DNA of 64,000 nt from Candidatus Brachythrix odensensis (lineage in GTDB: Bacteria > Chloroflexota > Anaerolineae > J036 > Brachytrichaceae): contig JADKDT010000028.1 in assembly GCA_016714465.1 (NCBI GenBank), forward strand, positions 1 through 64,000. Direction: 5' to 3'. The position numbers and the translations under genes are program-made. The notes beneath the pieces were generated by a model. That model was not told the DNA's origin. It ran no database searches and saw only the letters and a program-made list of their open reading frames with translations. How positions within the stretch are numbered: the first letter of the stretch is position 1; each line of letters opens with the position of its first letter. Shown piece after piece: positions 44,748 through 53,193 of this stretch.

Positions 44748-45758
44748 GTGATCGTATCCATGGTCGTGACTGTGCTCAACGAAGGCGAGTCGATCGCGCG
44801 TCTTCTGGACAGCATCGCCAGCCAAACGCGCCTGCCGGATGAGGTCGTGGCCTGTGATGGCGGGAGCGCCGATGACACCGTTGCGCGCCTGAACGCCGAG
44901 CGGCGGTTTCCGGTGCGGGTGATCGAATCGCCCGGGGCGAATATCTCGCGCGGGCGCAATCTGGCCATCGACGCATCGATGGGCGATTTGATCGTGTGCG
45001 CCGATGCCGGCGTGCGCCTGGATCCGGGCTGGGTCGAAGCCCTGTGCGCGGCTTCTGACAAGGCTTCCGTTGGGCCACGAGATCCCCGCCTGATTGGCGG
45101 GGTCTTCACGCCTGATCACACAAACGCCTTTGAACTGGCGATGAGCGCCACTGTCCTGCCCCTCGTGGATGAAATCGCGCCCGAACGGTTCCTGCCTTCG
45201 TCGCGCTCTGTCGCGTTCACCCGGGCCGGCTGGGAGGCGGCGGGCCGCTATCCCGAGTGGCTCGACTATTGCGAGGACCTGGTTTTCGATCTGCGCGCGC
45301 TGCGTTCTGGGCCGTTCGTCTTTGCTCCCCGCGCGATCGTCCATTTTCGGCCGCGGGCCAGCTTGCGGGCATTCTGGAAGCAGTACTCCCTGTATGCCCG
45401 CGGGGACGGCAAAGCCGGCCTGTGGCTGAAGCGCCATCTGATCCGCTACGCCACCTACCTGGCCGGGTTGCCCGCCCTGCTGTTTGGCGCGCTGGCGGCC
45501 GCGGACTATGGGCTTCAGGCGTTGTGCGTGGCCGGACTGGCGATTGGCGCGGGGGCATACCTGCGCACGCCGTATCACCGGCTGGCCAGGCTGTGGGGGT
45601 CATATGGGCTGGCCGGCCGACTGCAGGCCCTGGGGCTTGTCCCCATCATCCGGGTCGTCGGCGACGTCGCCAAAATGGCTGGCTACCCGGCGGGCGTGGC
45701 CTGGCGCCGGAAACGAATTGCCAGCCAGCCCGAGTTGCGCTGGCGCGACTCATCCTGA
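44748..45758 (+). CDS. Family 2 glycosyltransferase
   Basis: 336 residues. GT-A domain: MVVTVLNEGESIARLLDSIA, VACDGGSADDTVARL, GANISRGRNLAIDAS, with the metal-binding acidic motif near IVCADAGVRL. The C-terminal third has three hydrophobic stretches (ATYLAGLPALLFGALAAADY), so it is membrane-bound and probably makes a lipid-linked sugar or extends a glycan. GTG start at 44748 with CAGGAG 7 nt before it. First gene before the sortase/fusion operon but separated from it by a hairpin. Confidence 0.88.
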   Translation: MIVSMVVTVLNEGESIARLLDSIASQTRLPDEVVACDGGSADDTVARLNAERRFPVRVIESPGANISRGRNLAIDASMGDLIVCADAGVRLDPGWVEALCAASDKASVGPRDPRLIGGVFTPDHTNAFELAMSATVLPLVDEIAPERFLPSSRSVAFTRAGWEAAGRYPEWLDYCEDLVFDLRALRSGPFVFAPRAIVHFRPRASLRAFWKQYSLYARGDGKAGLWLKRHLIRYATYLAGLPALLFGALAAADYGLQALCVAGLAIGAGAYLRTPYHRLARLWGSYGLAGRLQALGLVPIIRVVGDVAKMAGYPAGVAWRRKRIASQPELRWRDSS

Positions 45759-45770
45759 CGGGCTTCCATC

Positions 45771-45811
45771 CAAAAACGCCTCCCCCCGTGTTCGCGGGGG
45801 AGGCGTTTTTG
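45771..45811. terminator. Hairpin terminator after GT2 gene
   Basis: CAAAAACGCCTCCCCC (from 45771) with its complement ending GGCGTTTTTG (45811), loop TGTT. A/T-rich ends on both sides; 13 nt after the GT2 stop. Confidence 0.85.
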
Positions 45812-45840
45812 AACATTTCGCGCTGATAGAATCGATTTTC

Positions 45841-46707
45841 GTGAAAGGCACATCCTCGCGCCTCCCGCCGCATGTTGTCGCCGGCCTGATCGGAGCCGTC
45901 CTGATTGCCGGCGCATGCGGGCTGGTTGCCACAAACTGGCCCTACCTAAGCGCGCTTGTCGAAGCGCCGCCGAGCGAGTTTGCCGTGCCGGTTGCGCCCG
46001 GCGAGTTGCTTCGCCCGTTTGAGACGGTGGAAGCGCAGGCAGCTTTAGCCCCGGCGCCAGCCGTCGTGTTGCCGGCCCTCGACGCGGCAACACCCGCTAT
46101 TGAAATTCGCCCGCTCCCAACGAAGGCTCAAGCCGAGATTGCGCCACCGCCAACCCGGCCCCCAGTCGAGCTTCGGCCCGCGGCTGGCGGTCCTGACACG
46201 CCGCGCGAGCCCGCTGTGGATCGGCGCCGGATCCTGGCGGCGATGCCCGATCGGCTCGTTATCCCGGCTATTCGACTGGACGTGCCTGTCACAGAATCGG
46301 TGTGGGTGGCAATTCCAGAGCTGAACGCCGGTTACTTCGACGCGCCACCTCGCCGAGCCGCGGGCTGGCAACCCAACAGCGCCAGGATCGGCGAGCCTGG
46401 CAACCTGGTCATGAGCGGGCACAACAACATCCTTGGGCGGGTTTTCGAGAACCTGAAGGAACTCAAGGCCGGCGACCTGATATACGTGCGCGCCGGGCGG
46501 CGTGAGATCACCTACCGCATCACCGAGCGCAAGCTTCTGGTCGAAAAGGATCAATCGCTTGAGGTGCGCACCCAGAATGCCCAATACATCGTGCCGGGCG
46601 GCGACGATCGCCTCACCCTGGTCACCTGCTGGCCGCCCGACAACAACACCCATCGGATAATCATCATCGCCCGTCCGGTGGCGGAGACTCTTGATGCGCA
46701 ACGTTAA
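45841..46707 (+). CDS. Sortase family transpeptidase
   Basis: 288 residues. N-terminal cytoplasmic tail and one span (about 12-35, VVAGLIGAVLIAGACGLVA), a Pro/Ala-rich stalk to about residue 130, then the sortase barrel. Active-site His194 in VMSGHNNILG, Cys263 in RLTLVTCWPPDNN, and Arg in THRIIIIARP. The short LVTCWP form is like class D/E or housekeeping-type sortases outside Firmicutes. GTG start at 45841, 8 nt after TAGAAT (45827-45832). No LPXTG-like substrate is evident in the window. Overlaps the next gene by 14 nt. Confidence 0.9.
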   Translation: MKGTSSRLPPHVVAGLIGAVLIAGACGLVATNWPYLSALVEAPPSEFAVPVAPGELLRPFETVEAQAALAPAPAVVLPALDAATPAIEIRPLPTKAQAEIAPPPTRPPVELRPAAGGPDTPREPAVDRRRILAAMPDRLVIPAIRLDVPVTESVWVAIPELNAGYFDAPPRRAAGWQPNSARIGEPGNLVMSGHNNILGRVFENLKELKAGDLIYVRAGRREITYRITERKLLVEKDQSLEVRTQNAQYIVPGGDDRLTLVTCWPPDNNTHRIIIIARPVAETLDAQR

Positions 46708-47236
46708 TCTGTCACTGACTGCGCCGCTGCTCCTGGCAATCCGGCGCAACCACGGACTCGAGCACGCCACGCTGCATGTCCTCGGCGAGCGCGTCCGCCC
46801 GCTCCGGGCGGCCGGCCACGCCGAGCCGCGCGGATTCAGGGTCGTGGGGGATTTAAGCGCGGACGTCATCCGCGCGGCGGCTGAGGAAGCCATTCGGCGG
46901 ATGCAGGCGGGCGAAAGCTGGTGGGCGGTCCATCCCGGCTGCGGCACAAACGTGGTCACCAGCAGCCTGCTGACCAGCGCCTTCGCCTATCTGGGCACGC
47001 TGCTGGCGGGGCGCAAGGCGGGCTGGCAGGAGAAGCTGTCCAACGCAATCAGCCTGGGCACTCTGGGAGCCCTGATCGCGCACCCGCTGGGGCCGTGGCT
47101 GCAGGCGCGGGTGATGACTTCAGCCGATATGCGCGGAGCGCGCGTGCGGATGGTCCGGCGGGAGTATCCGTTTTTCCTGGCCGGTCCGCTTGGGCGAACC
47201 GTTGTCCATTTTGTAGAGACCGTCTACGAAGGATGA
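46694..47236 (+). CDS. DUF6391-like membrane protein
   Basis: 180 residues from ATG 46694 (a TTG at 46691 is also open). Conserved-looking RRNHGLEHATLHVLGER near the N-terminus and WWAVHPGCGTNVVTSS, followed by two hydrophobic stretches around 95-135. The NHGLEHA and HPxCGTN motifs with His and Cys suggest metal binding. These motifs match DUF6391 as I remember it; function unknown. Second gene of the sortase operon. Confidence 0.75.
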   Translation: MRNVNLSLTAPLLLAIRRNHGLEHATLHVLGERVRPLRAAGHAEPRGFRVVGDLSADVIRAAAEEAIRRMQAGESWWAVHPGCGTNVVTSSLLTSAFAYLGTLLAGRKAGWQEKLSNAISLGTLGALIAHPLGPWLQARVMTSADMRGARVRMVRREYPFFLAGPLGRTVVHFVETVYEG

Positions 47237-47242
47237 TGCTAG

Positions 47243-49399
47243 ATGCGCAAGCGTCTCTTGCCTGCCGTCATCGCGGGCATCATCGCGATCGCGGCCTTTG
47301 GCATTCGCCTGTATGCCATTGACCGGCTGCCCGTCGACTACGACGAGGACGACTATCTCCGGGCCGCGCAGTTGATTTCAGACGGGCTGCGGGCTGGAGA
47401 TCCCGGCATTCTGCTCCGGTCAAATTACCGGCCCGAACATCCTCCCCTGCAAAAGATCGCCTTTGCGCTGGCCGTGTTGCCTCTCGGGCCGCGCCCTGAA
47501 ATTGCCGACGCTGAAACATCTGCCCCGCCCAGTCGAAGCTTGCCCGCGGATATGGTGAGCGCGGCCCGTGTCTCAGCGGCCGTTTTTGCGGCCGCCCAAA
47601 CGGCCGCCCTGGCGCTGCTCAATCCGCTCGCCGCTGTCGCCGTCGCCGTCAACAGCTATCACGTCAAATACACCAGCCAGGTGATGCTCGAGTCGCTGCC
47701 CTCATTGACCAGCGTGCTGTGCGTGCTCGCCTATCTCGCCTGGGCGCGCGGCGGGAAACGGCGCTGGATGTGGCTGGTGCTCTCGGCGGTCGCGCTTGGG
47801 CTGACGGCGGCCTCGAAGTATCTGTACTGCATTGCCGGCCTGGCCGTCGTCGCAGACGCGTTCCTGCGCGCGGTCGGGCAGGCGCGCGGCCTTCCCTGGC
47901 GCGCGGCGCTCCGCGCGACCGGGCGCGGCTTGGCCCCCCTGATGGGTTGGGGGGCGCTGGCCCTGCTGGTCTTCTTCGTTGCCGATCCCTATTTGTGGCC
48001 CAACCCGGCCGGCCGGCTGGCTGACTCCATCGTCTATCACAGCGCCTATTCCAGCGGCGCTGAGGTCCAGAGCGCCAGCTTTCCGCCCTGGCAACCCTTT
48101 GTGTGGTTGTCGGGATCGGTAGCCTGGGAGCGATCAGCCTACCTGCTGTCGCTGGATCTGGCCATCACCCTCCTGGCGCTGGCCGGGCTGGGCCGGCTGT
48201 GGCGCCGGCAGCGCGTCTACGCCTGGTGGCTTTTGCTCGGCCTGGGATTTCTGCTCGTCTGGAACACAAAATGGCCGCAGTACATCCTGCTCGTGAGCGT
48301 GCCGATGGCGGTGGCGGCGGGCGAGGGCTTGCGCGCGGTATTGCTCGAACCGCTGGCCGCGCGCTGGGCGGAACGGACAGCACCGCGCCGCGCCGGCGAG
48401 CAACCGGCCACCAGACGTGACCTGTGGCGGGCAACGCCATGGCTGTTGCCCGGCGCTATCGCCCTGACGGCCCTGGCGGGTTTCCCCCTGCTCTACCAGG
48501 GGCTGATGGCCATGACGGACCTCAACACCCTCTCCCTTCGCGACGGCATCACGGGTGGCGTTTTTCGCGCAGCGCTGAACGGGCTGGCCGGGCTGGAAGC
48601 GCCCTCGGGCTTCTCGCTGTATCGACTGGGCGAGCCAGGCGAGTGGCGCACCACAGTCGTTCACTACACAGGTTTGCGCCAGATCGGGGATGTATTCGCC
48701 GGCGTCTTCTCGGCCCAGACCTGGTTCAGCCTCATGTGGGCGGCGCTGTCGGTGACGCTGTCGGCCACCCTCGGCACAGGCGTGGCGCTGGTCCTGAACC
48801 GGCGCGGCCTGCGCTTCGCAGGTGTGTGGCGAGCGTTGTTCGTCATCCCCTGGGCGATCCCGGAATTCCTCGGCGCGGTGGCCTGGGCCCAGCTGATGGA
48901 CCCCGACGGCGGCTGGCTGTCCCTGGCGCTGGGGGCCCCGCTGCCAGCCCTGGACGGCGCGCTGGGGACTCTGCTGGCTCAGACCCTGGCCGGGGTGTGG
49001 ATGGGCTTTCCGATCGTGATGCTGACCGCCACGGCCGCGCTCAAACTCATCCCGATCGATGTGTATGACGGGGCAGCCATGGACGGCGCGACGGGCGCGG
49101 GCCTGCTGAGGCATATCACCCTGCCGCTGGTGTTTCCCCTGCTTGTGCCGGCCCTGATTGTGCGGGCGGTCTTTGCCTTCAACCAGTTCTATCTGTTTAT
49201 GCCCTTTCGGGGCGGGAGCACCCTGGCCAGCCTGGCTTATCAGTTGGTTCAGCCGAGGCCGGGACCCGGCTTCGGGCGCGCGGGCGGGTTGTACGCGGTC
49301 TCCGCCGCCGTCGACCTGTTCATCGTCGCGGCGCTGCTGATCGGAGTGCTGGCCCTGTCGCGCCGCACCCGCGCGGCGGAGGGAGTGACCTATGCGTAG
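47243..49399 (+). CDS. GT-C glycosyltransferase-like domain fused to MalF-type ABC permease
   Basis: 718 residues in one uninterrupted frame. Residues 1-385: first span, then an acidic loop VDYDEDDYLRAAQ (31-43) and RPEHPPLQKIAFAL (63-76), as in ArnT/PMT enzymes, followed by about eight spans. Residues 390-718 form a complete sugar-type permease: first span WLLPGAIALTALAGFPLLYQ, then ALFVIPWAIPEFLGAVAWAQ, and the EAA coupling loop DVYDGAAMDGATGAGLLRHI near 606-626, where an ATPase docks. The glycosyltransferase half lacks the usual soluble C-terminal domain. Followed with an 8-nt overlap by a MalG-type gene. No ATPase or binding protein is adjacent. The fusion is unknown to me. Confidence 0.85.
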   Translation: MRKRLLPAVIAGIIAIAAFGIRLYAIDRLPVDYDEDDYLRAAQLISDGLRAGDPGILLRSNYRPEHPPLQKIAFALAVLPLGPRPEIADAETSAPPSRSLPADMVSAARVSAAVFAAAQTAALALLNPLAAVAVAVNSYHVKYTSQVMLESLPSLTSVLCVLAYLAWARGGKRRWMWLVLSAVALGLTAASKYLYCIAGLAVVADAFLRAVGQARGLPWRAALRATGRGLAPLMGWGALALLVFFVADPYLWPNPAGRLADSIVYHSAYSSGAEVQSASFPPWQPFVWLSGSVAWERSAYLLSLDLAITLLALAGLGRLWRRQRVYAWWLLLGLGFLLVWNTKWPQYILLVSVPMAVAAGEGLRAVLLEPLAARWAERTAPRRAGEQPATRRDLWRATPWLLPGAIALTALAGFPLLYQGLMAMTDLNTLSLRDGITGGVFRAALNGLAGLEAPSGFSLYRLGEPGEWRTTVVHYTGLRQIGDVFAGVFSAQTWFSLMWAALSVTLSATLGTGVALVLNRRGLRFAGVWRALFVIPWAIPEFLGAVAWAQLMDPDGGWLSLALGAPLPALDGALGTLLAQTLAGVWMGFPIVMLTATAALKLIPIDVYDGAAMDGATGAGLLRHITLPLVFPLLVPALIVRAVFAFNQFYLFMPFRGGSTLASLAYQLVQPRPGPGFGRAGGLYAVSAAVDLFIVAALLIGVLALSRRTRAAEGVTYA

Positions 49400-50237
49400 G
49401 ATGACCCGGAAGGAGCATCTCCTGCGCCAGGCGCTCCTGGTCGTGGTCGGGCTCTTCGTGGTCGTGCCGATCTGGGGCATCGCCTACATGGCCTTCGATA
49501 GCTCGTTCTTTGGGCGGCCCTCGGAGTTTCGAGTTTTGCCGGGCGAGTTCTCGCTGGACTTGTTCGGGCGGGTGTTCGAGCGCGCAGCCCAAAGCCTGCC
49601 GTTCGCCGATCTATTGCGCAACAGCCTGAACGTGTCGCTTGGCGCCACCGCTTTCTCCGTTGCGCTCGGGGCGAGCATGGCCTACGCCTTCGCCCGGATG
49701 CGCTTCCCGGGCCGGCGGGTCGGGCTATTTGCGCTGCTGGCCGGTTCGCTCATGCCGCCAATCGCGCTCATCATTCCGTTGTATCTGCTTTTGGCGTCCC
49801 TGGGGATTCGCACCACCCAGCTCGGGCTGATGATCGTCTACGCCGCGATCGCGATGCCATTTTGTGTGTGGAACATGCGGGTCGCATTTCAGTCTGTGCC
49901 GCGCGAACTGGAGGAAGCGGCCTTCATCGACGGCGCGTCATTCAGCATTGCCTTTGTCCGGGTAACCCTGCCCCTCGCCCTGCCCGCAATCGGGCTGGCG
50001 GCCTTTGTGGCGTTTCTGGGCGCATACTCCGAGTTCGCGCTGGGCTGGATGTTTGTCGATCGCGCGGATAATGTGACCTTGGCGATGGGGCTGTGGAACG
50101 CGATCAGCCTGGCCGGCAATGACTGGAACTTCATGGCCGCCTACGCCCTGATGATGAGTGTCCCGGTGGTTGTCGTCTTCGTCCTGCTGCAACGCTATCT
50201 CGTGAACGGCCTGCTGGCCGGCAAAGTGGAGCTGTAG
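49392..50237 (+). CDS. MalG-type ABC sugar permease
   Basis: 281 residues, six spans. Start at ATG 49392 overlaps the preceding stop by 8 nt; ATG 49401 is an alternative. RNSLNVSLGATAFSVALGAS and FARMRFPGRR open the core, and the EAA loop is EEAAFIDGASFSIAFVRVTL, followed by PLALPAIGLAAFVAFLGAYS. Pairs with the permease half of the fusion to make a heterodimeric channel. An MsmK/MalK-like ATPase would have to come from elsewhere in the genome. Confidence 0.92.
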   Translation: MRRMTRKEHLLRQALLVVVGLFVVVPIWGIAYMAFDSSFFGRPSEFRVLPGEFSLDLFGRVFERAAQSLPFADLLRNSLNVSLGATAFSVALGASMAYAFARMRFPGRRVGLFALLAGSLMPPIALIIPLYLLLASLGIRTTQLGLMIVYAAIAMPFCVWNMRVAFQSVPRELEEAAFIDGASFSIAFVRVTLPLALPAIGLAAFVAFLGAYSEFALGWMFVDRADNVTLAMGLWNAISLAGNDWNFMAAYALMMSVPVVVVFVLLQRYLVNGLLAGKVEL

Positions 50238-50243
50238 AACCCC

Positions 50244-51488
50244 ATGAATAACACCCCAGTCTGGTCCGATGACCGCATCGCCGGCTTTGTCGCGCAGTCC
50301 ATGGCTACCTTGCCGCTGGCGAGCCAGCGGGTTCTGGTGATTGTCCCGGATTCCACCCGCACGATGCCGCTGCAGGCCTACTTCCGGGCGTTGTGCGAAA
50401 CGCTGCTGCCTCGCGTGCGACAGCTCGATTTTCTGATTGCCCTCGGCACGCACCCGCCCATGAGCGAGGCCGCCATCCTGGCGATGTTCGGAATCTCCGC
50501 CGAGGAGCGCGCAGGCAAGTATCGCGAGGTCAGGATTTTCAACCATGCCTGGAAGGACCCCGAGGCCCTGGTCACCCTGGGAGAGATCCCTGCCGAAGAC
50601 ATTGCCGCCCTGAGCAACGGCCTGTTTCGCCAGAGCGTGCCAGTCCGGTTGAACAAGCTGGTGTTGGCCTACGACCACCTGCTGATCTGCGGGCCGGTGT
50701 TCCCGCACGAGGTGGCCGGTTTCTCGGGCGGCAACAAATACTTCTTCCCCGGGATCGCCGGCGCCGACATCATCGACTTCACCCATTGGCTGGGGGCGCT
50801 CATCACGTCGTACGACATCATTGGCACGAAGAACACGCCAGTCCGGGCCGTCATCGACCGGGCTGCCGCAATGATACCGACGCCGCGACATGCGTTGTGC
50901 AGTGTGGTCACCCATGACGGCCTGATCGGCGCCTTCTTCGGCAGCCCCGAATCGGCCTTTGCCCAGGCGGCCGATCTCTCGGCCCAGGCCCACGTGAAGT
51001 ACATGCCGCGCGCGTACAAGCAGGTCCTGGCGGTCCTGCCAACCATGTATGACGAAATGTGGCTGGGCGGTAAAGGCATGTACAAGACCGAACCGGTCTG
51101 CGCCGACGACGGCGAGGTCATCATCTATGCCCCCCACCTCCATGAGATCAGCGTCACCCATGGCGCGTTGATCCGCCAGGTGGGCTATCACGTTCGGGAT
51201 TACTTTGTCAAGCAGTGGGACAAATTCAAGCACATTCCGTGGGGCGTGCTGGCCCATTCGACCCATGTCCGCGGCATCGGCGCCTACGACGCCGAGACCG
51301 GGATCGAGCGACCCCGAGTCAAGGTCACCCTGGCCACGGGGATTTCGGAGGCCGATTGCCTGGCGATCAACCTGGGTTATCGCGATCCGGCCAGCATTGA
51401 CCCAGACGCCTGGCTCGCGCGGGCGGATCCGGACGTGCTCGTGGTCCCCCGCGCGGGCGAGTATCTGTATCGGTTGGCGCGGCCCTAG
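50244..51488 (+). CDS. LarA-like nickel-pincer racemase/epimerase family protein (DUF2088)
   Basis: 414 residues. LarA racemises lactate with a nickel-pincer cofactor; relatives act on other 2-hydroxy acids. Residues matching L. plantarum LarA keep their spacing: Asp36 and Arg39 in PDSTRTMP (LarA 72, 75), His70 in GTHPPMSE (108), His155 in PHEVAGFSGG (174), Lys165 in GGNKYFFPGIAG (184, cofactor attachment) and His181 in FTHWLG (200, nickel ligand). The full active-site set argues for catalysis. No larB, larC or larE in view. Six nt after the MalG gene, so the transported compound may be its substrate. Confidence 0.85.
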   Translation: MNNTPVWSDDRIAGFVAQSMATLPLASQRVLVIVPDSTRTMPLQAYFRALCETLLPRVRQLDFLIALGTHPPMSEAAILAMFGISAEERAGKYREVRIFNHAWKDPEALVTLGEIPAEDIAALSNGLFRQSVPVRLNKLVLAYDHLLICGPVFPHEVAGFSGGNKYFFPGIAGADIIDFTHWLGALITSYDIIGTKNTPVRAVIDRAAAMIPTPRHALCSVVTHDGLIGAFFGSPESAFAQAADLSAQAHVKYMPRAYKQVLAVLPTMYDEMWLGGKGMYKTEPVCADDGEVIIYAPHLHEISVTHGALIRQVGYHVRDYFVKQWDKFKHIPWGVLAHSTHVRGIGAYDAETGIERPRVKVTLATGISEADCLAINLGYRDPASIDPDAWLARADPDVLVVPRAGEYLYRLARP

Positions 51489-51506
51489 AATCTATTCCAA
51501 ATCCTC

Positions 51507-51553
51507 GGCGAGCTGACCCTCCCCGCGCTTCGCGCGGGGAGGGTCAGCTCGCC
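51507..51553. terminator. Perfect hairpin after the LarA-like gene
   Basis: 22-bp arms (51507-51528 and 51532-51553) GGCGAGCTGACCCTCCCCGC..., loop TTC, 18 nt after the stop. Likely operon end; no T-tract. Confidence 0.85.
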
Positions 51554-51613
51554 AGCGCATTTCTTTAGCCAATCTTCAATTTCTGCCTGCCCTGGGCTCA
51601 GGCTACCTGGCTA

Positions 51614-51631
51614 GAAACGAGATATCGTTTC
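51614..51631. repeat. Short palindrome: outer arms of the GATATC family without a core
   Basis: GAAACGA-GATA-TCGTTTC. The outer arm equals that of the elements at 33061 and 44669 but the GC-rich core is absent. It lies 35 nt before the next gene. Confidence 0.6.
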
Positions 51632-51666
51632 CGAAGCAATCCATGTTAGGCGCCAAGGAGTCATTC

Positions 51667-52413
51667 GTGATCAAGTCCCTTGAGTTTCGAAAGCTGGGCA
51701 CAGCCCTGGCCGCGTTCGCCTTCATAGCGGCGGGCTGCTCGGCCGGGGGCGCAAACACCGCGCCGGTTGCCACGACGCTGCCAAGCGTAACCACGGCCGC
51801 TCCCACTCCGGTCGCGCCAGCAGCGACGACCGTACCGGCAGCCATGGCGGCGCCTACGGCGACGGCCGTCCCTGCGGTAACCGCGACGAAGGCGGCGACC
51901 GTGGCCCCGGCCCCGACGCTGGCGCCTACCCCAACCGCCTGCAGCGTCACGCTGACCCCGGCCCAGACCGAAGGGCCATACTATCTCGCCGGCGCGCCGA
52001 TGAAGGCCAGCCTGGTCGAGGCCGGGATGGCCGGCACCCGCGTAATTCTGACCGGGCGGGTCCTCACCAACCAATGCGTGCCGGTGGCCGGGGCCATCGT
52101 CGACGTGTGGCAAGCCGACGATGCCGGAGTCTATGATCTGAAGGGCTTCCGGCTGCGCGGCAAGGTGGCCGCGGATGCCCAGGGCAACTACGCCATCGAA
52201 ACAATTCTGCCCGGTCTGTATCCGGGCCGCACCCGCCACATCCACGTCAAGGTCACAATCCCTGGCGGGCCAACGTTGACATCGCAGGTCTACTTCCCAA
52301 ACGAGGGCGCCAATAGGACCGACGGCATTTTCGACGCGGCGATGCTGGCGAAGATGTCGGATGGCGCGGGCGGCGTGAAGATGGCGACGATCGACTTCGT
52401 GCTCAAGAAGTGA
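51667..52413 (+). CDS. Intradiol ring-cleavage dioxygenase-like lipoprotein
   Basis: 248 residues from GTG 51667, which has AAGGAG 6 nt upstream. Lipobox ALAAFAFIAAGCSAG, then a Thr/Ala/Pro-rich linker to about residue 95. The C-terminal domain has the intradiol dioxygenase fold: TEGPYYLAGAP, VDVWQADDAGVYD (Tyr), LPGLYPGRTRHIHVKV (Tyr and two His) and LTSQVYFP. These supply the two Tyr and two His iron ligands of catechol dioxygenases. Secreted lipid-anchored members are known but rarely characterised; substrates may be aromatic compounds at the cell surface. Confidence 0.88.
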   Translation: MIKSLEFRKLGTALAAFAFIAAGCSAGGANTAPVATTLPSVTTAAPTPVAPAATTVPAAMAAPTATAVPAVTATKAATVAPAPTLAPTPTACSVTLTPAQTEGPYYLAGAPMKASLVEAGMAGTRVILTGRVLTNQCVPVAGAIVDVWQADDAGVYDLKGFRLRGKVAADAQGNYAIETILPGLYPGRTRHIHVKVTIPGGPTLTSQVYFPNEGANRTDGIFDAAMLAKMSDGAGGVKMATIDFVLKK

Positions 52414-52431
52414 CGCCATCGTTACGGCGCG

Positions 52432-52437
52432 TAGAAT
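52432..52437 (+). promoter_or_regulatory. -10 box of the Crp/Fnr gene (leaderless)
   Basis: TAGAAT ending 7 nt before the ATG at 52445, same geometry as at 44068 and 59762. Confidence 0.55.
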
Positions 52438-52444
52438 CATCGAC

Positions 52445-53146
52445 ATGGACGAGCTGCAATCGATGATCGCGGGCCTGCGCTCGGTTCAGCATTTTGCGCG
52501 CATGTCCGAGGATGACCTCCGCACAATCGTGTTGAGCGGTCAGATGCGCCATTTCAAGCCCGGGGAGACGGTTTTTCTCGAGGGCGCGCCGTGCGCCGGG
52601 ATGCATGTGATTACCCAGGGACAGGTCCAATTGCGCAAGCTTGGTCCGCAAGGCAAGGTCAACATCATCGCGACCATTGAACCGGTGATCATGTTCAATG
52701 AGGTCGCCGTCCTCGATGGAGGCGTCAATCCGGCCTCGGCCCTTGCGATAGAGGATAGCCTGATCTGGCAAATCAGCCATGCCGCGTTCCAGACGCTGTT
52801 ACAGCGCTACCCGGCGATTGGGCTGGGGCTCCTGCGGGTGCTGGCCGCCCGCAACCGCCTCCTGATGAGCCATTACGAAGATCTGGCATTCCGGACCATT
52901 GTCGGGAGAATGGCCAAACATCTGGTTGATCTCAGCCAGATGGGGGCGCAGCCGATCGCGCGGCGAAGCCACTCAATCGAGGATATGGCCGGTCGGGTCG
53001 CCTGCGCGCCGGAAGCGGTCAGCCGGGCTCTGGCCACCCTCAAACACGAAGGGGTGATCGCCTGCAACCGCGGCCAGATTCGGGTCACCCACCCGGACCG
53101 CCTGGCGGCTCTTGCCAATCTCGATCTGCGCCTGCCGACGATGTGA
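52445..53146 (+). CDS. Crp/Fnr family transcriptional regulator
   Basis: 233 residues. N-terminal cNMP-binding-like jelly roll (FKPGETVFLEGAPCAGMHVI, FNEVAVLDGG), dimer helix, and C-terminal winged helix HSIEDMAGRVACAPEAVSRA. The recognition helix reads PEAVSR, with the Glu and Arg used by both CRP and FNR for base contacts. The N-terminus lacks the Cys set of FNR, so an iron-sulfur oxygen sensor is unlikely; the PxxRxAL-type cAMP pocket is not clear either (NPASALAIED). Dnr/NnrR-like NO sensing is possible. A palindromic TGTGA-N6-TCACA follows the gene and probably is its operator. Confidence 0.9.
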   Translation: MDELQSMIAGLRSVQHFARMSEDDLRTIVLSGQMRHFKPGETVFLEGAPCAGMHVITQGQVQLRKLGPQGKVNIIATIEPVIMFNEVAVLDGGVNPASALAIEDSLIWQISHAAFQTLLQRYPAIGLGLLRVLAARNRLLMSHYEDLAFRTIVGRMAKHLVDLSQMGAQPIARRSHSIEDMAGRVACAPEAVSRALATLKHEGVIACNRGQIRVTHPDRLAALANLDLRLPTM

Positions 53147-53193
53147 AGGCCCGAGCTCGGCAACTTGACACAAGACAATGACTCTGGGCGCTG

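Noticed and set aside
48134..49480. 448-codon frame antisense to the GT-C::MalF fusion
   Set aside because: Complement of a hydrophobic coding region; low-complexity Gln/Arg/Gly product; the sense frame has recognisable domains throughout.
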